Of a DNA stretch of 64,000 nt, positions 34,440 to 43,815 are shown one piece after another (position 1 is the stretch's first letter; each line of letters starts with the position of its first letter). A program made the position numbers and the translations under genes. Below the pieces are notes generated by a model that searched no databases, was not told the origin of the DNA, and was given only the letters and a program-made list of their open reading frames with translations. The stretch lies in contig JBGTDX010000036.1 of NCBI GenBank assembly GCA_041748075.1, positions 1 through 64,000 on the forward strand, given 5' to 3'. This stretch comes from JBGSYJ01 sp041748075 (GTDB lineage Bacteria; Acidobacteriota; Thermoanaerobaculia; Gp7-AA8).

Positions 34440-36938
34440 TTATGCGTCCGTCAGCCGGAATCGCTCGACTTCGGCCTCGAACTCTTCTCCGCTGCTGAGC
34501 AGGTCCTGGACGGTCTGGTTGAATCTCTGGGCTACTGCATCATTGTCCTGAGCAATGCGAAGCATGACCTTGGAGGCATTAGCAATACGCTCGGTCTCCC
34601 CCAACTGGCCCTCGAGCAGGTCCCGGATCTCGCGGGCATCGGTGGTCATCTGTTCCATCGCGACGGTGATACCGCGGCTGGCCACCGATTGCTGGTCGGT
34701 GGAGGTCCTCACCTGGAGAGCAATCTCCCGAACCCGTTCCGCCTCTTCGGCGAGGAGATTCGTGCCGCGCGCCTGCTCGCGCGTGGAGCGCGTGATTTCC
34801 GATATATGGTCGGACATGCGGGAAGTCACCTCGTGGAGATGACGGCTCGCCTTCGACTGGTCGATCAGGGCTGACGAGATTCTGGTTGCCATGTCGTAGG
34901 ACTTGCCTGCGCTGTCCACGATGGTTTCGAGGGAGCGGGAGGCGTTGTTGGAAAGCCGGACGTTCTGATTTGCGCGATCGACGCCGCCGCGGACCGCGCT
35001 GACGGCTTCCTTCGATCCTGCCTGAATCGCCCTGATGATTCCGCTGATCTCTTTGGTCGAGCCCCGCGTCCGTTCGGCGAGCTCGCGGATCTCGTCGGCG
35101 ACCACATTGAATCCCTTGCCATGCTCACCTGCCTGTGCCGCGATGATCGAGGCATTGAGTGCAAGAAGATTCGTCTGCTCGGTCACTTCTTCGATCACCC
35201 GAAGGATCTGGCTGATCTGTCCGACACTTTCCTGCAGGTCGTCGAGAACACGCGCAGTGCCTTCCTGGATCTGCTGCGAGATGTGAATTCCCTCGACTGT
35301 CTCCCGCACTGCCTGTCCGCCCGATACCGCAGCCTCGCGCACCGAGTGCGAAATACCGGCCGTCGACTCCGCATTCTTGCGCAGCTCGTCGATGGTCGAA
35401 TCCATCTCTGCTACGAACGATAGAACCTCATCACCGATCCCCGCGAGAACTTCGGTGCGTTTGGACATCTCGTTTGCCGATGCATTCATCTCCGTAGTCG
35501 ACGAAGACGTTTTCTCCACCGATTGGAACAGGTAGTCCATGCTTCTTGCGATTTCTTCGGAGGATGCCTGAAGCTCGAGAGCCCGGCTCGAGCTGTCCTG
35601 GGTCACATTGGCGACGCTCTGGGCTCGCGCCACGAGGGATCCGATCCCGTTGCGGACCGCGTCGAGGGATCCGGTCGATTCCGCGGTGAGCTCCGCCTGT
35701 TCCCTCGAGCGCGTGAGCAGCGCGCCTGTGCCGTCCGTAATGACGTGCACGCCCCGCGTGATGGTCGAACCGCTGCCGCCTATGCTGGAGAGAAGGCGCC
35801 GCAGATTATCGCGAGTCTCGCCGAAGCTCTCGACCAGATCTCCGATCTCGTCGTCCGCGAAGATCCGATGTTCGACGGCGAAGTTGCCTTTCGCCATTTC
35901 GAAGGTGCTTTCACGAAGCCTTTTGAGGGGACGCTTGATGTCTCTCGAGAGCCAGATCGTAGCCGCGATGAAGATGGCAGTCGTGAAGGCGGAGATCACG
36001 AAGGTGTAGAGCGTGATCTGCAGGGGAATGTTCGCGTACGGTTCCCAGGGAATGGTCAGACCGAGGATCGATCCGTCGGGAAGCTGCCGGAAACGAGACA
36101 CGCGCGGCGAGACGAAGGCCGAACTGTCGCCGCTGCCTAGCGCAGCGATCCGGGCGAGCTCCTGCTCGTCGATTACCGCCTGATCCTTCGACAGGATCCG
36201 GCCGCTCCGGCCGATGAGGAACACCTGGTATCCGGCTGGTACGTAGTCCTGCAGTGTATCGATCGTCTCGGCGTCGACGGTCCTCGAGAGAACCGCCGTG
36301 TCATAAAGCCGCTCGAAGCGCTCCTCGGATGAGGAGATCGCGAGCCGCTCGAGTGTCATCGAAACGCGCGAGGAAATGAGCTGAACCAGCGCCGCCGACG
36401 AGACGATGAAGAAGCCGATGAAAACCAGCGCGATCTTTCTCGCGACGGTCAGGCGCCGGCGCCCGACGTATGCCACATGCCGGGAACCCGAGGCCGCCTC
36501 GGTGAGCATGTGCTTGGACGCCCCGTAGTTCCATGCGATCGCCGGCGCAGCGGCGATCATGGACGCTACCGCAAGGTGCCTGATGATCCATACAGATTCG
36601 CCGAGCACGAGAGTCGTGACGATCGAGAATACGAATCCGGCTCCCAGCCAAAGGTAGTGTGCATTCTGCAGGCTTCTACGCAGGCAGCGGGACATGGCAA
36701 GGGAAAGCCTCTCGCTATCGCTGTGCAGCGCGGCCTCGACCTCCCGCAGGATGGGAAGCATCCGGACTCCGTACCAGAGGATCCCGCCCAGGTACGTCGC
36801 GAGAAGCGTTCCGATCACGATTCCCCATTCGCGGGCGCTGAACTGTTCAACCTGCGAGAGAAAGAGAATGGCCAGGGGCACGCTGACGAGTGCGGGCGGA
36901 ACGAGCAGGATCAGAAGATACTTCGTCGAGAACTTCAA
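34440..36938 (-). CDS. Methyl-accepting chemotaxis protein
   Basis: The 832-residue chemoreceptor has an unusually long membrane part: about four helices in the first 170 residues, then another helix (ALVFIGFFIVSSAALVQLI), an extracytoplasmic sensor of about 100 residues, and a last helix before HAMP (RDIKRPLKRLRESTFEMAKG). The signalling tip reads EQTNLLALNASIIAAQAGEH and GKGFNVVADEIRELAERT, the MCP consensus with small changes. The start is TTG 36938 with GGAGG 7 nt upstream. No other chemotaxis gene is in the window, so it should feed a distant Che array. Confidence 0.92.
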   Translation of the reverse strand: MKFSTKYLLILLVPPALVSVPLAILFLSQVEQFSAREWGIVIGTLLATYLGGILWYGVRMLPILREVEAALHSDSERLSLAMSRCLRRSLQNAHYLWLGAGFVFSIVTTLVLGESVWIIRHLAVASMIAAAPAIAWNYGASKHMLTEAASGSRHVAYVGRRRLTVARKIALVFIGFFIVSSAALVQLISSRVSMTLERLAISSSEERFERLYDTAVLSRTVDAETIDTLQDYVPAGYQVFLIGRSGRILSKDQAVIDEQELARIAALGSGDSSAFVSPRVSRFRQLPDGSILGLTIPWEPYANIPLQITLYTFVISAFTTAIFIAATIWLSRDIKRPLKRLRESTFEMAKGNFAVEHRIFADDEIGDLVESFGETRDNLRRLLSSIGGSGSTITRGVHVITDGTGALLTRSREQAELTAESTGSLDAVRNGIGSLVARAQSVANVTQDSSSRALELQASSEEIARSMDYLFQSVEKTSSSTTEMNASANEMSKRTEVLAGIGDEVLSFVAEMDSTIDELRKNAESTAGISHSVREAAVSGGQAVRETVEGIHISQQIQEGTARVLDDLQESVGQISQILRVIEEVTEQTNLLALNASIIAAQAGEHGKGFNVVADEIRELAERTRGSTKEISGIIRAIQAGSKEAVSAVRGGVDRANQNVRLSNNASRSLETIVDSAGKSYDMATRISSALIDQSKASRHLHEVTSRMSDHISEITRSTREQARGTNLLAEEAERVREIALQVRTSTDQQSVASRGITVAMEQMTTDAREIRDLLEGQLGETERIANASKVMLRIAQDNDAVAQRFNQTVQDLLSSGEEFEAEVERFRLTDA

Positions 36939-37001
36939 TCGTCAGCCTCCGGCTTGCTGGGTTGACTGATTGTATCGTCGATTGAGGACTGCGGATCGAA
37001 G

Positions 37002-38498
37002 CTATCTGTCGGAGGTGGCGAGCGCGGCCCCTTGCTTTTCGTTCAGGACAGGATACTGCCCGGTGAAGCACGCGGTGCAGTAAAGCGACTCTGGATGATC
37101 TTCGGCCATCGCGGCGAGCATACCCTCAGCCGAGAGGTACCCGAGAGAGTCCGCCTCGATGTGCTCGCGAATGTTCTCGACGCTGTTCGAGCTGGCGATC
37201 AGTTCCTTCCGCTTCGGGGTATCGATTCCGTAGTAGCAGGGACCGGTCGTCGGAGGTGACGAGATGCGCATGTGAACTTCGGTGGCCCCGGCGTCCTTCA
37301 GCATCCGGACGATCTTCTTCGAGGTCGTGCCGCGAACGATCGAATCGTCGACCAGGACGATTCTTTTTCCTGCGACGATTTCACGAACCGGATTCAGCTT
37401 GACCTTGACGCCGAAGTGACGGATGGACTGCTTGGGCTCGATGAAGGTCCGGCCGACATAGTGGTTCCGGACGAGCCCTGAATCGAAAGGCAGCCCCGAC
37501 TCCTGCGCGTAGCCCAGCGCGGCGAAAACGCCGGAGTCGGGAACGGGAATCACGATGTCCGCGTCGACCGGATGTTCGCGTGCGAGCTGCGCGCCGAACC
37601 GCTTCCTGGCGGCGCCTACGTTCTTGCCGAAAATGGACGAATCGGGACGCGCGAAATAGACGTGCTCGAAGATACATCGAGCCTCGAATGCGGCCGGCTG
37701 ATGGATCAGAGTCCGGACCTGCGGCTCGCCGGAAGAGCTCATCTCGATCACGACGACCTCTCCGGGCCGGACTTCGCGAACCACTTCTGCACCGATGAGG
37801 TCGAATGCGCAGGTCTCGGATGAGGCACAGAGTGCATTGTCGAGACGGCCGATCACAAGAGGCCGGAATCCGTGCGGGTCTCGCGCAGCAAAGAGTTTTC
37901 CGCTGGCCAGCGCGACGATGGACCAGGCACCCTGAACCTGATTGAGCGCGTCCACGAATGCCGCGTCCATCCCACCCAGCCTCGAGCGCGCAACCAGATG
38001 AACGATTGCTTCCGTGTCGGACATCGTTCCGAAAATCGCGCCATCCCGCTCCAGGGACATGCGCAGCTCGTCTCCGTTTACCAGATTCCCGTTGTGCGCA
38101 ACGGCGATCGGGCCCTTGCTGGTAGCTGCAACCAGTGGCTGCGCATTGCACAACATCGAGCCACCCGCGGTCGAGTAGCGGACATGGCCGATCGAGGAAT
38201 CGCCGGGCAATCGCTGCAGCCGATCGTTCGTGAAGATGTCCGCTACGTAGCCCATGTCCTTCTCGACGTGGATCTGCGGGCTTCCTTTCGCGATAAGGCG
38301 CTCGCCCGTTCCGGTCGTGCCGGCCGAAACTCCTACCGTCGTGTCGGAGCGGAGCCCGTCCGTGGAGAGCGTCGCGATGCCGGCGCTCTCCTGCCCGCGA
38401 TGCTGCAGGGCGTAGAGTCCCAGATACGTGAGATTCGCCGCGTCTTTGTGGTTGAAGACGCCGAATACGCCGCACTCGTCTCTGAACTTGTCGACCAT
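37002..38498 (-). CDS. purF: Amidophosphoribosyltransferase
   Basis: This 498-residue enzyme makes 5-phosphoribosylamine from PRPP and glutamine, the first step of purine synthesis. The N-terminal Ntn glutaminase nucleophile is Cys9 (RDECGVFGVF), so a short propeptide is expected. HNGNLVNGDELR and GHVRYSTAGG are glutaminase motifs; VLVDDSIVRGTTSKKIV is the PRPP loop. RISSPPTTGPCYYGIDTP carries a possible Fe-S Cys of the Bacillus type. It lies 79 nt downstream of purL, in the order usual for many bacteria. Confidence 0.95.
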   Translation of the reverse strand: MVDKFRDECGVFGVFNHKDAANLTYLGLYALQHRGQESAGIATLSTDGLRSDTTVGVSAGTTGTGERLIAKGSPQIHVEKDMGYVADIFTNDRLQRLPGDSSIGHVRYSTAGGSMLCNAQPLVAATSKGPIAVAHNGNLVNGDELRMSLERDGAIFGTMSDTEAIVHLVARSRLGGMDAAFVDALNQVQGAWSIVALASGKLFAARDPHGFRPLVIGRLDNALCASSETCAFDLIGAEVVREVRPGEVVVIEMSSSGEPQVRTLIHQPAAFEARCIFEHVYFARPDSSIFGKNVGAARKRFGAQLAREHPVDADIVIPVPDSGVFAALGYAQESGLPFDSGLVRNHYVGRTFIEPKQSIRHFGVKVKLNPVREIVAGKRIVLVDDSIVRGTTSKKIVRMLKDAGATEVHMRISSPPTTGPCYYGIDTPKRKELIASSNSVENIREHIEADSLGYLSAEGMLAAMAEDHPESLYCTACFTGQYPVLNEKQGAALATSDR

Positions 38499-38577
38499 GG
38501 TGAGAAGAATATTAGAACATGAAGGGCGGGGGAGAAATTCGGGGACTGGCGGGGAGTCGGCAGGCCCACCGGCCTGC

Positions 38578-40857
38578 TCAAACGATCACATCCTCGACCT
38601 CGCCCCGCCCGCGAATCACGTCTTCCACGGAATCCCCGGAGAGCAGGAGCGCGAACGCCGTGCTCCAGATGCGGTGCAGCTCGGGAACGGTACTGCGAAC
38701 GAGGACCTTACCCTGGCGCCGGATGAGGAACGTTGCATCGACGGTCCGGCCTGCGCTGAACGCCGGAACACCGTGCCTTGCCGCCAGGGCGAGCACTTCG
38801 TCGATGCGGTCCGGCGCGCATGAGACGATCGCGCGGGCCTGCGACTCGCTGAATAGAAGCGCCACTGCATCGAGCTCGTCGGCGTAGTTGCCGAGCTCGA
38901 GCACGCAGCCGACGCCATTCATGGCGCACTCGGCCAGCGCAACACCGAGCCCGCCGGTCGACAAGTCATGAACACTGTGGGTCAGCCGCTCGCCTCGAAG
39001 CGCGCCGAGCAGGGAGATGAGCGACCTCTCCCGGTCGAGGTTCACCCGGGGCGGCTGGACGAGCTCATGGGGTGCACGCAGCTGCAGATACTCGGATCCC
39101 CCCATCTCATCGAACGTCGTTCCGAGAATTACGATCGCGTCACCCGCCTTCCAGAAACTCAGCCCCGTGAAGGAGCCTTCGGGCTCGATGATCCCCACCA
39201 TGCCGACGGTCGGTGTCGGATAGATTCCCCGACCCTCGGTCTCGTTGTAGAACGAGACGTTACCGGAAACGACGGGCGTTTCCAGTGCAAGGCAGGCGTC
39301 GCTGATGCCGCGAATGCACTCGGCGAACTGCCACATCGTCTCCGGCCGTTCCGGCGAGCCGAAGTTCAGGCAGTCTGTGATCGCGACCGGTACTCCTCCT
39401 GCTGCCGCGATGTTTCTCGCCGCCTCGGCCACTGCCTGCTTTCCACCCTCGTACGGGTCGAGGTAGCAATAGACGGGATTCACGTCGGAGGTGATGGCGA
39501 GCGACCGGCCGGTTCCCTTGACCCGCAGGACTGCCGCGTCCGCCTGTTCACTCCGGGCAAGCGTGTTGGTTCGGACCGTCGTGTCGTACTGCTGATAAAT
39601 CCAGTGTTTCGACGAGAGGTTGGGCGTGGCCAGCAGTGAGAGCAGATCCGAAGTCCTGTCGCCGTCGGGTGCCTTGTCAAGCGAATATTCAGGTTGCACC
39701 TTGTCGAGATAGTCGGGCTGTTTCGCCGGTCTCTCGTAGACGGGCGCCTCCGTCGAGATCGGCTCGACCGGGATGACTGCCACTTCCTCGTCATTCCAGA
39801 AGAGGCGCACGAAACCGTCGTCAGCGACCTCGCCGATGACTGCAACGTCGAGATCCCACTTCTCGAAAATGGAGATCACGTCCTGCTCCCGGCCCTTGCG
39901 GGCGACGATCAGCATTCTCTCCTGCGACTCCGAGAGCATGATCTCGTACGGCGTCATTCCGGATTCGCGAAGGGGCACGCGATCGAGGTGCATCCTGATG
40001 CCGGTCCCCGCGCGTCCTGCCATCTCGAAGGAAGAGGACGTAAGACCGGCGGCCCCCATGTCCTGGATGCCGACGAAGAAGTCGTGCTCCATCAGTTCGA
40101 GGCAGGCTTCGAGCAGCAGTTTTTCGGTGAAGGGGTCGCCGACCTGAACGGTAGGACGTTTCTGTTCGGAAGTGTCGTCGAATTCCGCGGAGGCCATGGT
40201 GGCGCCGTGGATTCCGTCGCGGCCTGTTTTCGAGCCGACGTAGATGACGGGATTCCCGACTCCTTCGGCCACGCCTTTGAAAATTCGCTCGGCGCGGGCG
40301 ACTCCGAGGGCGAAGACATTGACCAGGATGTTGCCGTTGTAGCAGGAGTGAAAGGAGGTCTCACCCCCGATGGTTGGAACTCCGATGCAGTTGCCGTAAC
40401 CCGAGATGCCGCGCACGACGCCGTCGACGAGATAGCGCATCCGCGGAGCCTCGAGCTCGCCGAAACGAAGCGAGTCGAGAGAGGCAATCGGTCGGGCTCC
40501 CATGGTGAAGATGTCGCGGAGAATTCCGCCGACTCCCGTGGCCGCGCCCTGGTACGGCTCGATGTACGAGGGGTGGTTGTGCGATTCCATCTTGAACGCA
40601 GCGACCCAGCCGTCGCCGATGTCGATCACTCCGGCGTTCTCGCCGGGACCCTGGACCACGCGCTTTCCGGTGGTTGGGAACTTTCGCAGATGAATGCGGC
40701 TCGACTTGTACGAACAGTGCTCGGACCACATCACGGAAAAGATTCCGAGCTCGGTGAAGTTCGGCTCGCGTCCCAGGATCTGGACGGCGCGCTCGTACTC
40801 GCCGGGAGTGAGGCCGTGAGATGCGATGACTTCAGTTGTGATTTCGGGAGATTGCAT
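38578..40857 (-). CDS. purL: Phosphoribosylformylglycinamidine synthase subunit PurL
   Basis: The 759-residue protein is the small-type PurL, which uses ATP and ammonia to turn FGAR into FGAM and needs PurS and PurQ; neither is in the window. ESHNHPSYIEPYQGAATGVG, then GGILRDIFTMGARP, mark the N-terminal ATP/FGAR site. GMVGIIEPEG and VHDLSTGGLGVALAECAM mark the second half. The start is ATG 40857 after GAGGA. It is followed by purF, so the two probably form an operon. Confidence 0.95.
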   Translation of the reverse strand: MQSPEITTEVIASHGLTPGEYERAVQILGREPNFTELGIFSVMWSEHCSYKSSRIHLRKFPTTGKRVVQGPGENAGVIDIGDGWVAAFKMESHNHPSYIEPYQGAATGVGGILRDIFTMGARPIASLDSLRFGELEAPRMRYLVDGVVRGISGYGNCIGVPTIGGETSFHSCYNGNILVNVFALGVARAERIFKGVAEGVGNPVIYVGSKTGRDGIHGATMASAEFDDTSEQKRPTVQVGDPFTEKLLLEACLELMEHDFFVGIQDMGAAGLTSSSFEMAGRAGTGIRMHLDRVPLRESGMTPYEIMLSESQERMLIVARKGREQDVISIFEKWDLDVAVIGEVADDGFVRLFWNDEEVAVIPVEPISTEAPVYERPAKQPDYLDKVQPEYSLDKAPDGDRTSDLLSLLATPNLSSKHWIYQQYDTTVRTNTLARSEQADAAVLRVKGTGRSLAITSDVNPVYCYLDPYEGGKQAVAEAARNIAAAGGVPVAITDCLNFGSPERPETMWQFAECIRGISDACLALETPVVSGNVSFYNETEGRGIYPTPTVGMVGIIEPEGSFTGLSFWKAGDAIVILGTTFDEMGGSEYLQLRAPHELVQPPRVNLDRERSLISLLGALRGERLTHSVHDLSTGGLGVALAECAMNGVGCVLELGNYADELDAVALLFSESQARAIVSCAPDRIDEVLALAARHGVPAFSAGRTVDATFLIRRQGKVLVRSTVPELHRIWSTAFALLLSGDSVEDVIRGRGEVEDVIV

Positions 40858-40910
40858 GGTCAGTCCTCGGAGCGGAGTACGTGAGAAGGGCCTGTGGTGT
40901 GCGAGGGGCG

Positions 40911-40996
40911 TGTCATCCTGAGCGAAGCGAAGGATCCCCTGCCTCGAGGCGATACCGCAAGTCTTCAGGGGATCCTTCGCTTCGCTCAGGATGACA
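40911..40996. repeat. GCGAAGCGAAGGATC-type palindromic repeat, copy 2
   Basis: About 30-nt arms are perfect inverted copies (TGTCATCCTGAGCGAAGCGA on the left, TCGCTTCGCTCAGGATGACA on the right) around 26-28 nt. It occupies the gap upstream of purL and downstream of the acyltransferase gene. Confidence 0.85.
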
Positions 40997-41082
40997 CATC
41001 CGAGGGCTCCGCCGAGCCAGGTTCATCAGGCGCTGACGCTCGGAATGACACACCGGTCGATTCCTTTAACGCCTATCAGGAT

Positions 41083-41826
41083 TTACGCGCTCGTTCCTGC
41101 CTCGATAACTACATCTCCCTCGAGCATGGTTTCGATCATCGCACGCATCGTGGAAGCCAGTTCGTCCTTCTGCCGCACCGACATGCCACTCGTGAGCACA
41201 GGCTCGCCGAAGGTCAGTCGCACCGGGCCCGGCCGGATGGACCACCGCCCGGCGGGAAGAACCTCGAGGGTTCCCCGGATCGCCACGGGAATGATCGGGA
41301 TTCCGGCCTTGAGTGCGAGCAGAAATGCGCCCCTCTTGAAGGGCCTCATTTCGGAGGTCCTCGAGCGCCCCTCCTCCGGAAAAACGACGATCGATTTTCC
41401 GACCCGGAGCTGAGATGCCGCCCGGTCGAACGAGCGCACGGCGGTCCTGCGGTCCTTCCGGTCTATCGGAATGAATCCGCTCGCCTGTAGCGCCCAGCCG
41501 AAGATAGGAATTACGAACAGGCTCTTCTTTGCAAGAAAACGAAGGGGCTGTCTGACGACCGCCTGGAGGCAGGGGATGTCGAAATAGCTCGTGTGGTTGG
41601 CGATGATGATGAAGCGGGGATGGCGATCCAGGACCTCGGCATTCTCGGTCGTGATGTCGATTCCTGCCGCACCGACGACTAGTCTCGCCCACTGGCGGAT
41701 TGCTCTGTCGATCCACTGCGATCGCGGGCGGGTGAGGGCGAGCAACAACACGGTCAGACCGAACACGACCGTGTACAGGGTGGCCAGAAGGGCGACGTAA
41801 AGCGTACGGGCCATGGTGGTGCGCAT
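41083..41826 (-). CDS. plsC: 1-acyl-glycerol-3-phosphate acyltransferase
   Basis: The protein has about 247 residues, with one or two N-terminal membrane helices (LYVALLATLYTVVFGLTVLLL). The acyltransferase motifs are NHTSYFD (His78 and Asp83), FIPIDR and FPEEGRSR, followed by PIIPVAIRGT. It would add the second acyl chain to lysophosphatidate in phospholipid synthesis. The frame runs upstream to 42039, but that part would overlap the divergent gene and lacks support; ATG 41826 (or 41814) is preferred. Confidence 0.85.
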   Translation of the reverse strand: MRTTMARTLYVALLATLYTVVFGLTVLLLALTRPRSQWIDRAIRQWARLVVGAAGIDITTENAEVLDRHPRFIIIANHTSYFDIPCLQAVVRQPLRFLAKKSLFVIPIFGWALQASGFIPIDRKDRRTAVRSFDRAASQLRVGKSIVVFPEEGRSRTSEMRPFKRGAFLLALKAGIPIIPVAIRGTLEVLPAGRWSIRPGPVRLTFGEPVLTSGMSVRQKDELASTMRAMIETMLEGDVVIEAGTSA

Positions 41827-41902
41827 TGTACCCGGTGGGTGGTAATGCCGGAGCTGAGACCGAGACGGGTAAGCCGGTAAAACCGTACGCTCGGCGCTTT
41901 GA

Positions 41903-41908
41903 TACAAT
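41903..41908 (+). promoter_or_regulatory. Possible -10 box upstream of korA
   Basis: TACAAT stands 60 nt before the GTG start in the divergent plsC-korA gap. No clear -35 is seen, so this is a weak call. Confidence 0.3.
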
Positions 41909-41968
41909 TCCGTTCGCATACACACCCGCAGCCCGAGCATCTTCGGACGGACGGGAAGGGAGAAACAG

Positions 41969-43813
41969 GTGTCTGATACAGAATCAGTGACCGCTGTGCT
42001 CGAGCGGGAGGGATCGGTTTCGGGCGGTCCCGTCATCAACGATCTGACTATTCATGTGGCGACCGTGAATGGTTCCGGCTCTCAATCGTCCAACAACGTT
42101 CTCATGCGCTCGATCTTTCAGATGGGCGTGCCGGTCAGCGGCAAGAACATGTTCCCGTCGAACATCGCAGGCCTGCCGACGTGGTTCACTATCCGGGCGA
42201 ATAAAGAAGGCTGGATTGGCCGGAAGAAGGAAGTCGACATTCTGATCTGCATGAATGCGGCGACCTCGAGGGAGGATGTCGAGGCACTCGAGGCCGGGGC
42301 GATCTGTGTCTACGATGCACCTCTGCATTGCAGCAGCATCCGGGACGATGTGACGTTCTACGAGGTGCCGTTTGCGAAGTTGGCCGGAGAGCTTTCGACG
42401 GATTCCCGACTGAAGAAGCTTCTGACGAACATGATCTACGTCGGTGTCGTCGCGGAGCTTCTCGGCATTGAACGCGATGAGATCGTCATCGCTCTGGAAA
42501 AGCAGTTCAAAGGCAAGAAGAAGGCCGTCGATCTCAACGTTCAGGCGGTCGACAAGGGAATGGAGTTTGCGCGAGAGAATCTCGAGCGGCAGAACCGCTT
42601 CCGTGTCGAGAGGATGCATGCCACCGCTGGCAAAATCATCGTCGACGGCAACGCGGCTGCTGCGATCGGCGCGATGTTCGGCGGCGTCACCGTCGTGACG
42701 TGGTATCCGATCACTCCCTCTTCGTCCCTCTGCGAATCGCTGATCGATTACCTCAAGGACTACCGGATCGACGATTCCGGCAATGCGACATTCGCCGTCG
42801 TTCAGGCCGAAGATGAGATCGCTGCGGTCGGGATGGTCCTTGGTGCAGGCTGGGCTGGCGCCCGGTCGATGACCTCGACATCAGGGCCCGGAATCTCCCT
42901 CATGGGCGAGTTCGCTGGGCTCGGCTACTTTGCGGAGATTCCCGGCGTGATCTGGGACGTGCAGCGCGTCGGACCGTCGACCGGACTGCCAACCCGAACC
43001 AGCCAGGCCGACATTCTTCAGGTCTACACGCTGTCGCATGGCGATACGCAGCACCTGATTCTCCTTCCCGGTTCGGTGGGAGAGTGTTACGAGTTTGCGA
43101 TCGAAGCGCTCGACCTCGCCGAGATGTTTCAGACGCCGGTGTTCGTGCTCTCGGATCTCGATCTCGGCATGAACAACTGGATGTCCGACCCGTTTCCCTA
43201 TCCGGAAAAGGACATTCAGCGCGGCAAAGTGCTGAGCCGGGAGAGGCTCGAGGAGCTGGGTGGCAAGTGGGCACGGTATCTGGACGTGGACGGCGACGCC
43301 ATCCCCTGGCGGACGCTTCCCGGGACGGATCATCCGGACGCAGCCTATTTCACGCGGGGCTCCGGTCACGACGCCCAGGCCCGGTACTCCGAGCGGCCCG
43401 AGGACTACAAGGAGACTGTCGACCGGCTCGCCAGAAAATACGCCACGGCCCGCCGGTTCGTTCCCAAGCCGGTGATCGATCGACGGGAAGGGGCGAAGAT
43501 CGGGCTGATCGCCTATGGTACGACCGATTTTCCGCTCCAGGAAGCGCGTCACCAGCTCGAGAAGGAAAAGAACCTTCAGACGAGCTATCTCCGTCTCCGG
43601 GCGCTGCCTTTCACCTCGGAGCTCGAGGCCTTCGTAGCGGAGCACGAGCACATCTATGTCGTCGAGCAGAACCGGGACGGCCAGATGGCCGATCTGATCC
43701 GGCTCGCCGTCGGTGAGGATCAGAAGAAGATTTCCAGAATTCTTCATTACAGCGGACTTCCCTGTGACGCCCGTTTCATCACCAATGCTGTTCTCTCGAT
43801 GGAGGAGGCGTAA
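41969..43813 (+). CDS. korA: 2-oxoacid:ferredoxin oxidoreductase, alpha subunit with fused gamma domain
   Basis: The 614-residue subunit begins with the gamma domain (about residues 25-190, SSNNVLMRSIFQMGVPVSGK), fused to the pyruvate:ferredoxin-oxidoreductase alpha domain (GGVTVVTWYPITPSSSLCES, GPGISLMGEFAGLGYFAEIP) and the transketolase-C-like domain (YVVEQNRDGQMADLIR). Together with the beta subunit 2 nt downstream it should oxidise 2-oxoglutarate or a branched 2-oxoacid to acyl-CoA while reducing ferredoxin. The start is GTG 41969 after AAGGGAG. Confidence 0.92.
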   Translation: MSDTESVTAVLEREGSVSGGPVINDLTIHVATVNGSGSQSSNNVLMRSIFQMGVPVSGKNMFPSNIAGLPTWFTIRANKEGWIGRKKEVDILICMNAATSREDVEALEAGAICVYDAPLHCSSIRDDVTFYEVPFAKLAGELSTDSRLKKLLTNMIYVGVVAELLGIERDEIVIALEKQFKGKKKAVDLNVQAVDKGMEFARENLERQNRFRVERMHATAGKIIVDGNAAAAIGAMFGGVTVVTWYPITPSSSLCESLIDYLKDYRIDDSGNATFAVVQAEDEIAAVGMVLGAGWAGARSMTSTSGPGISLMGEFAGLGYFAEIPGVIWDVQRVGPSTGLPTRTSQADILQVYTLSHGDTQHLILLPGSVGECYEFAIEALDLAEMFQTPVFVLSDLDLGMNNWMSDPFPYPEKDIQRGKVLSRERLEELGGKWARYLDVDGDAIPWRTLPGTDHPDAAYFTRGSGHDAQARYSERPEDYKETVDRLARKYATARRFVPKPVIDRREGAKIGLIAYGTTDFPLQEARHQLEKEKNLQTSYLRLRALPFTSELEAFVAEHEHIYVVEQNRDGQMADLIRLAVGEDQKKISRILHYSGLPCDARFITNAVLSMEEA

Positions 43814-43815
43814 CC

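Noticed and set aside
38968..40884. Long plus-strand frames opposite purL
   Set aside because: They mirror the purL codons on the other strand; purL is unmistakable and the shadow products have no motif.
41827..42039. N-terminal extension of the acyltransferase to 42039
   Set aside because: It would overlap korA on the other strand and has no membrane or family features before MRTTMARTLYV.
42881..43747. Minus-strand frame opposite korA
   Set aside because: Shadow of korA with low-complexity translation and no start signal.
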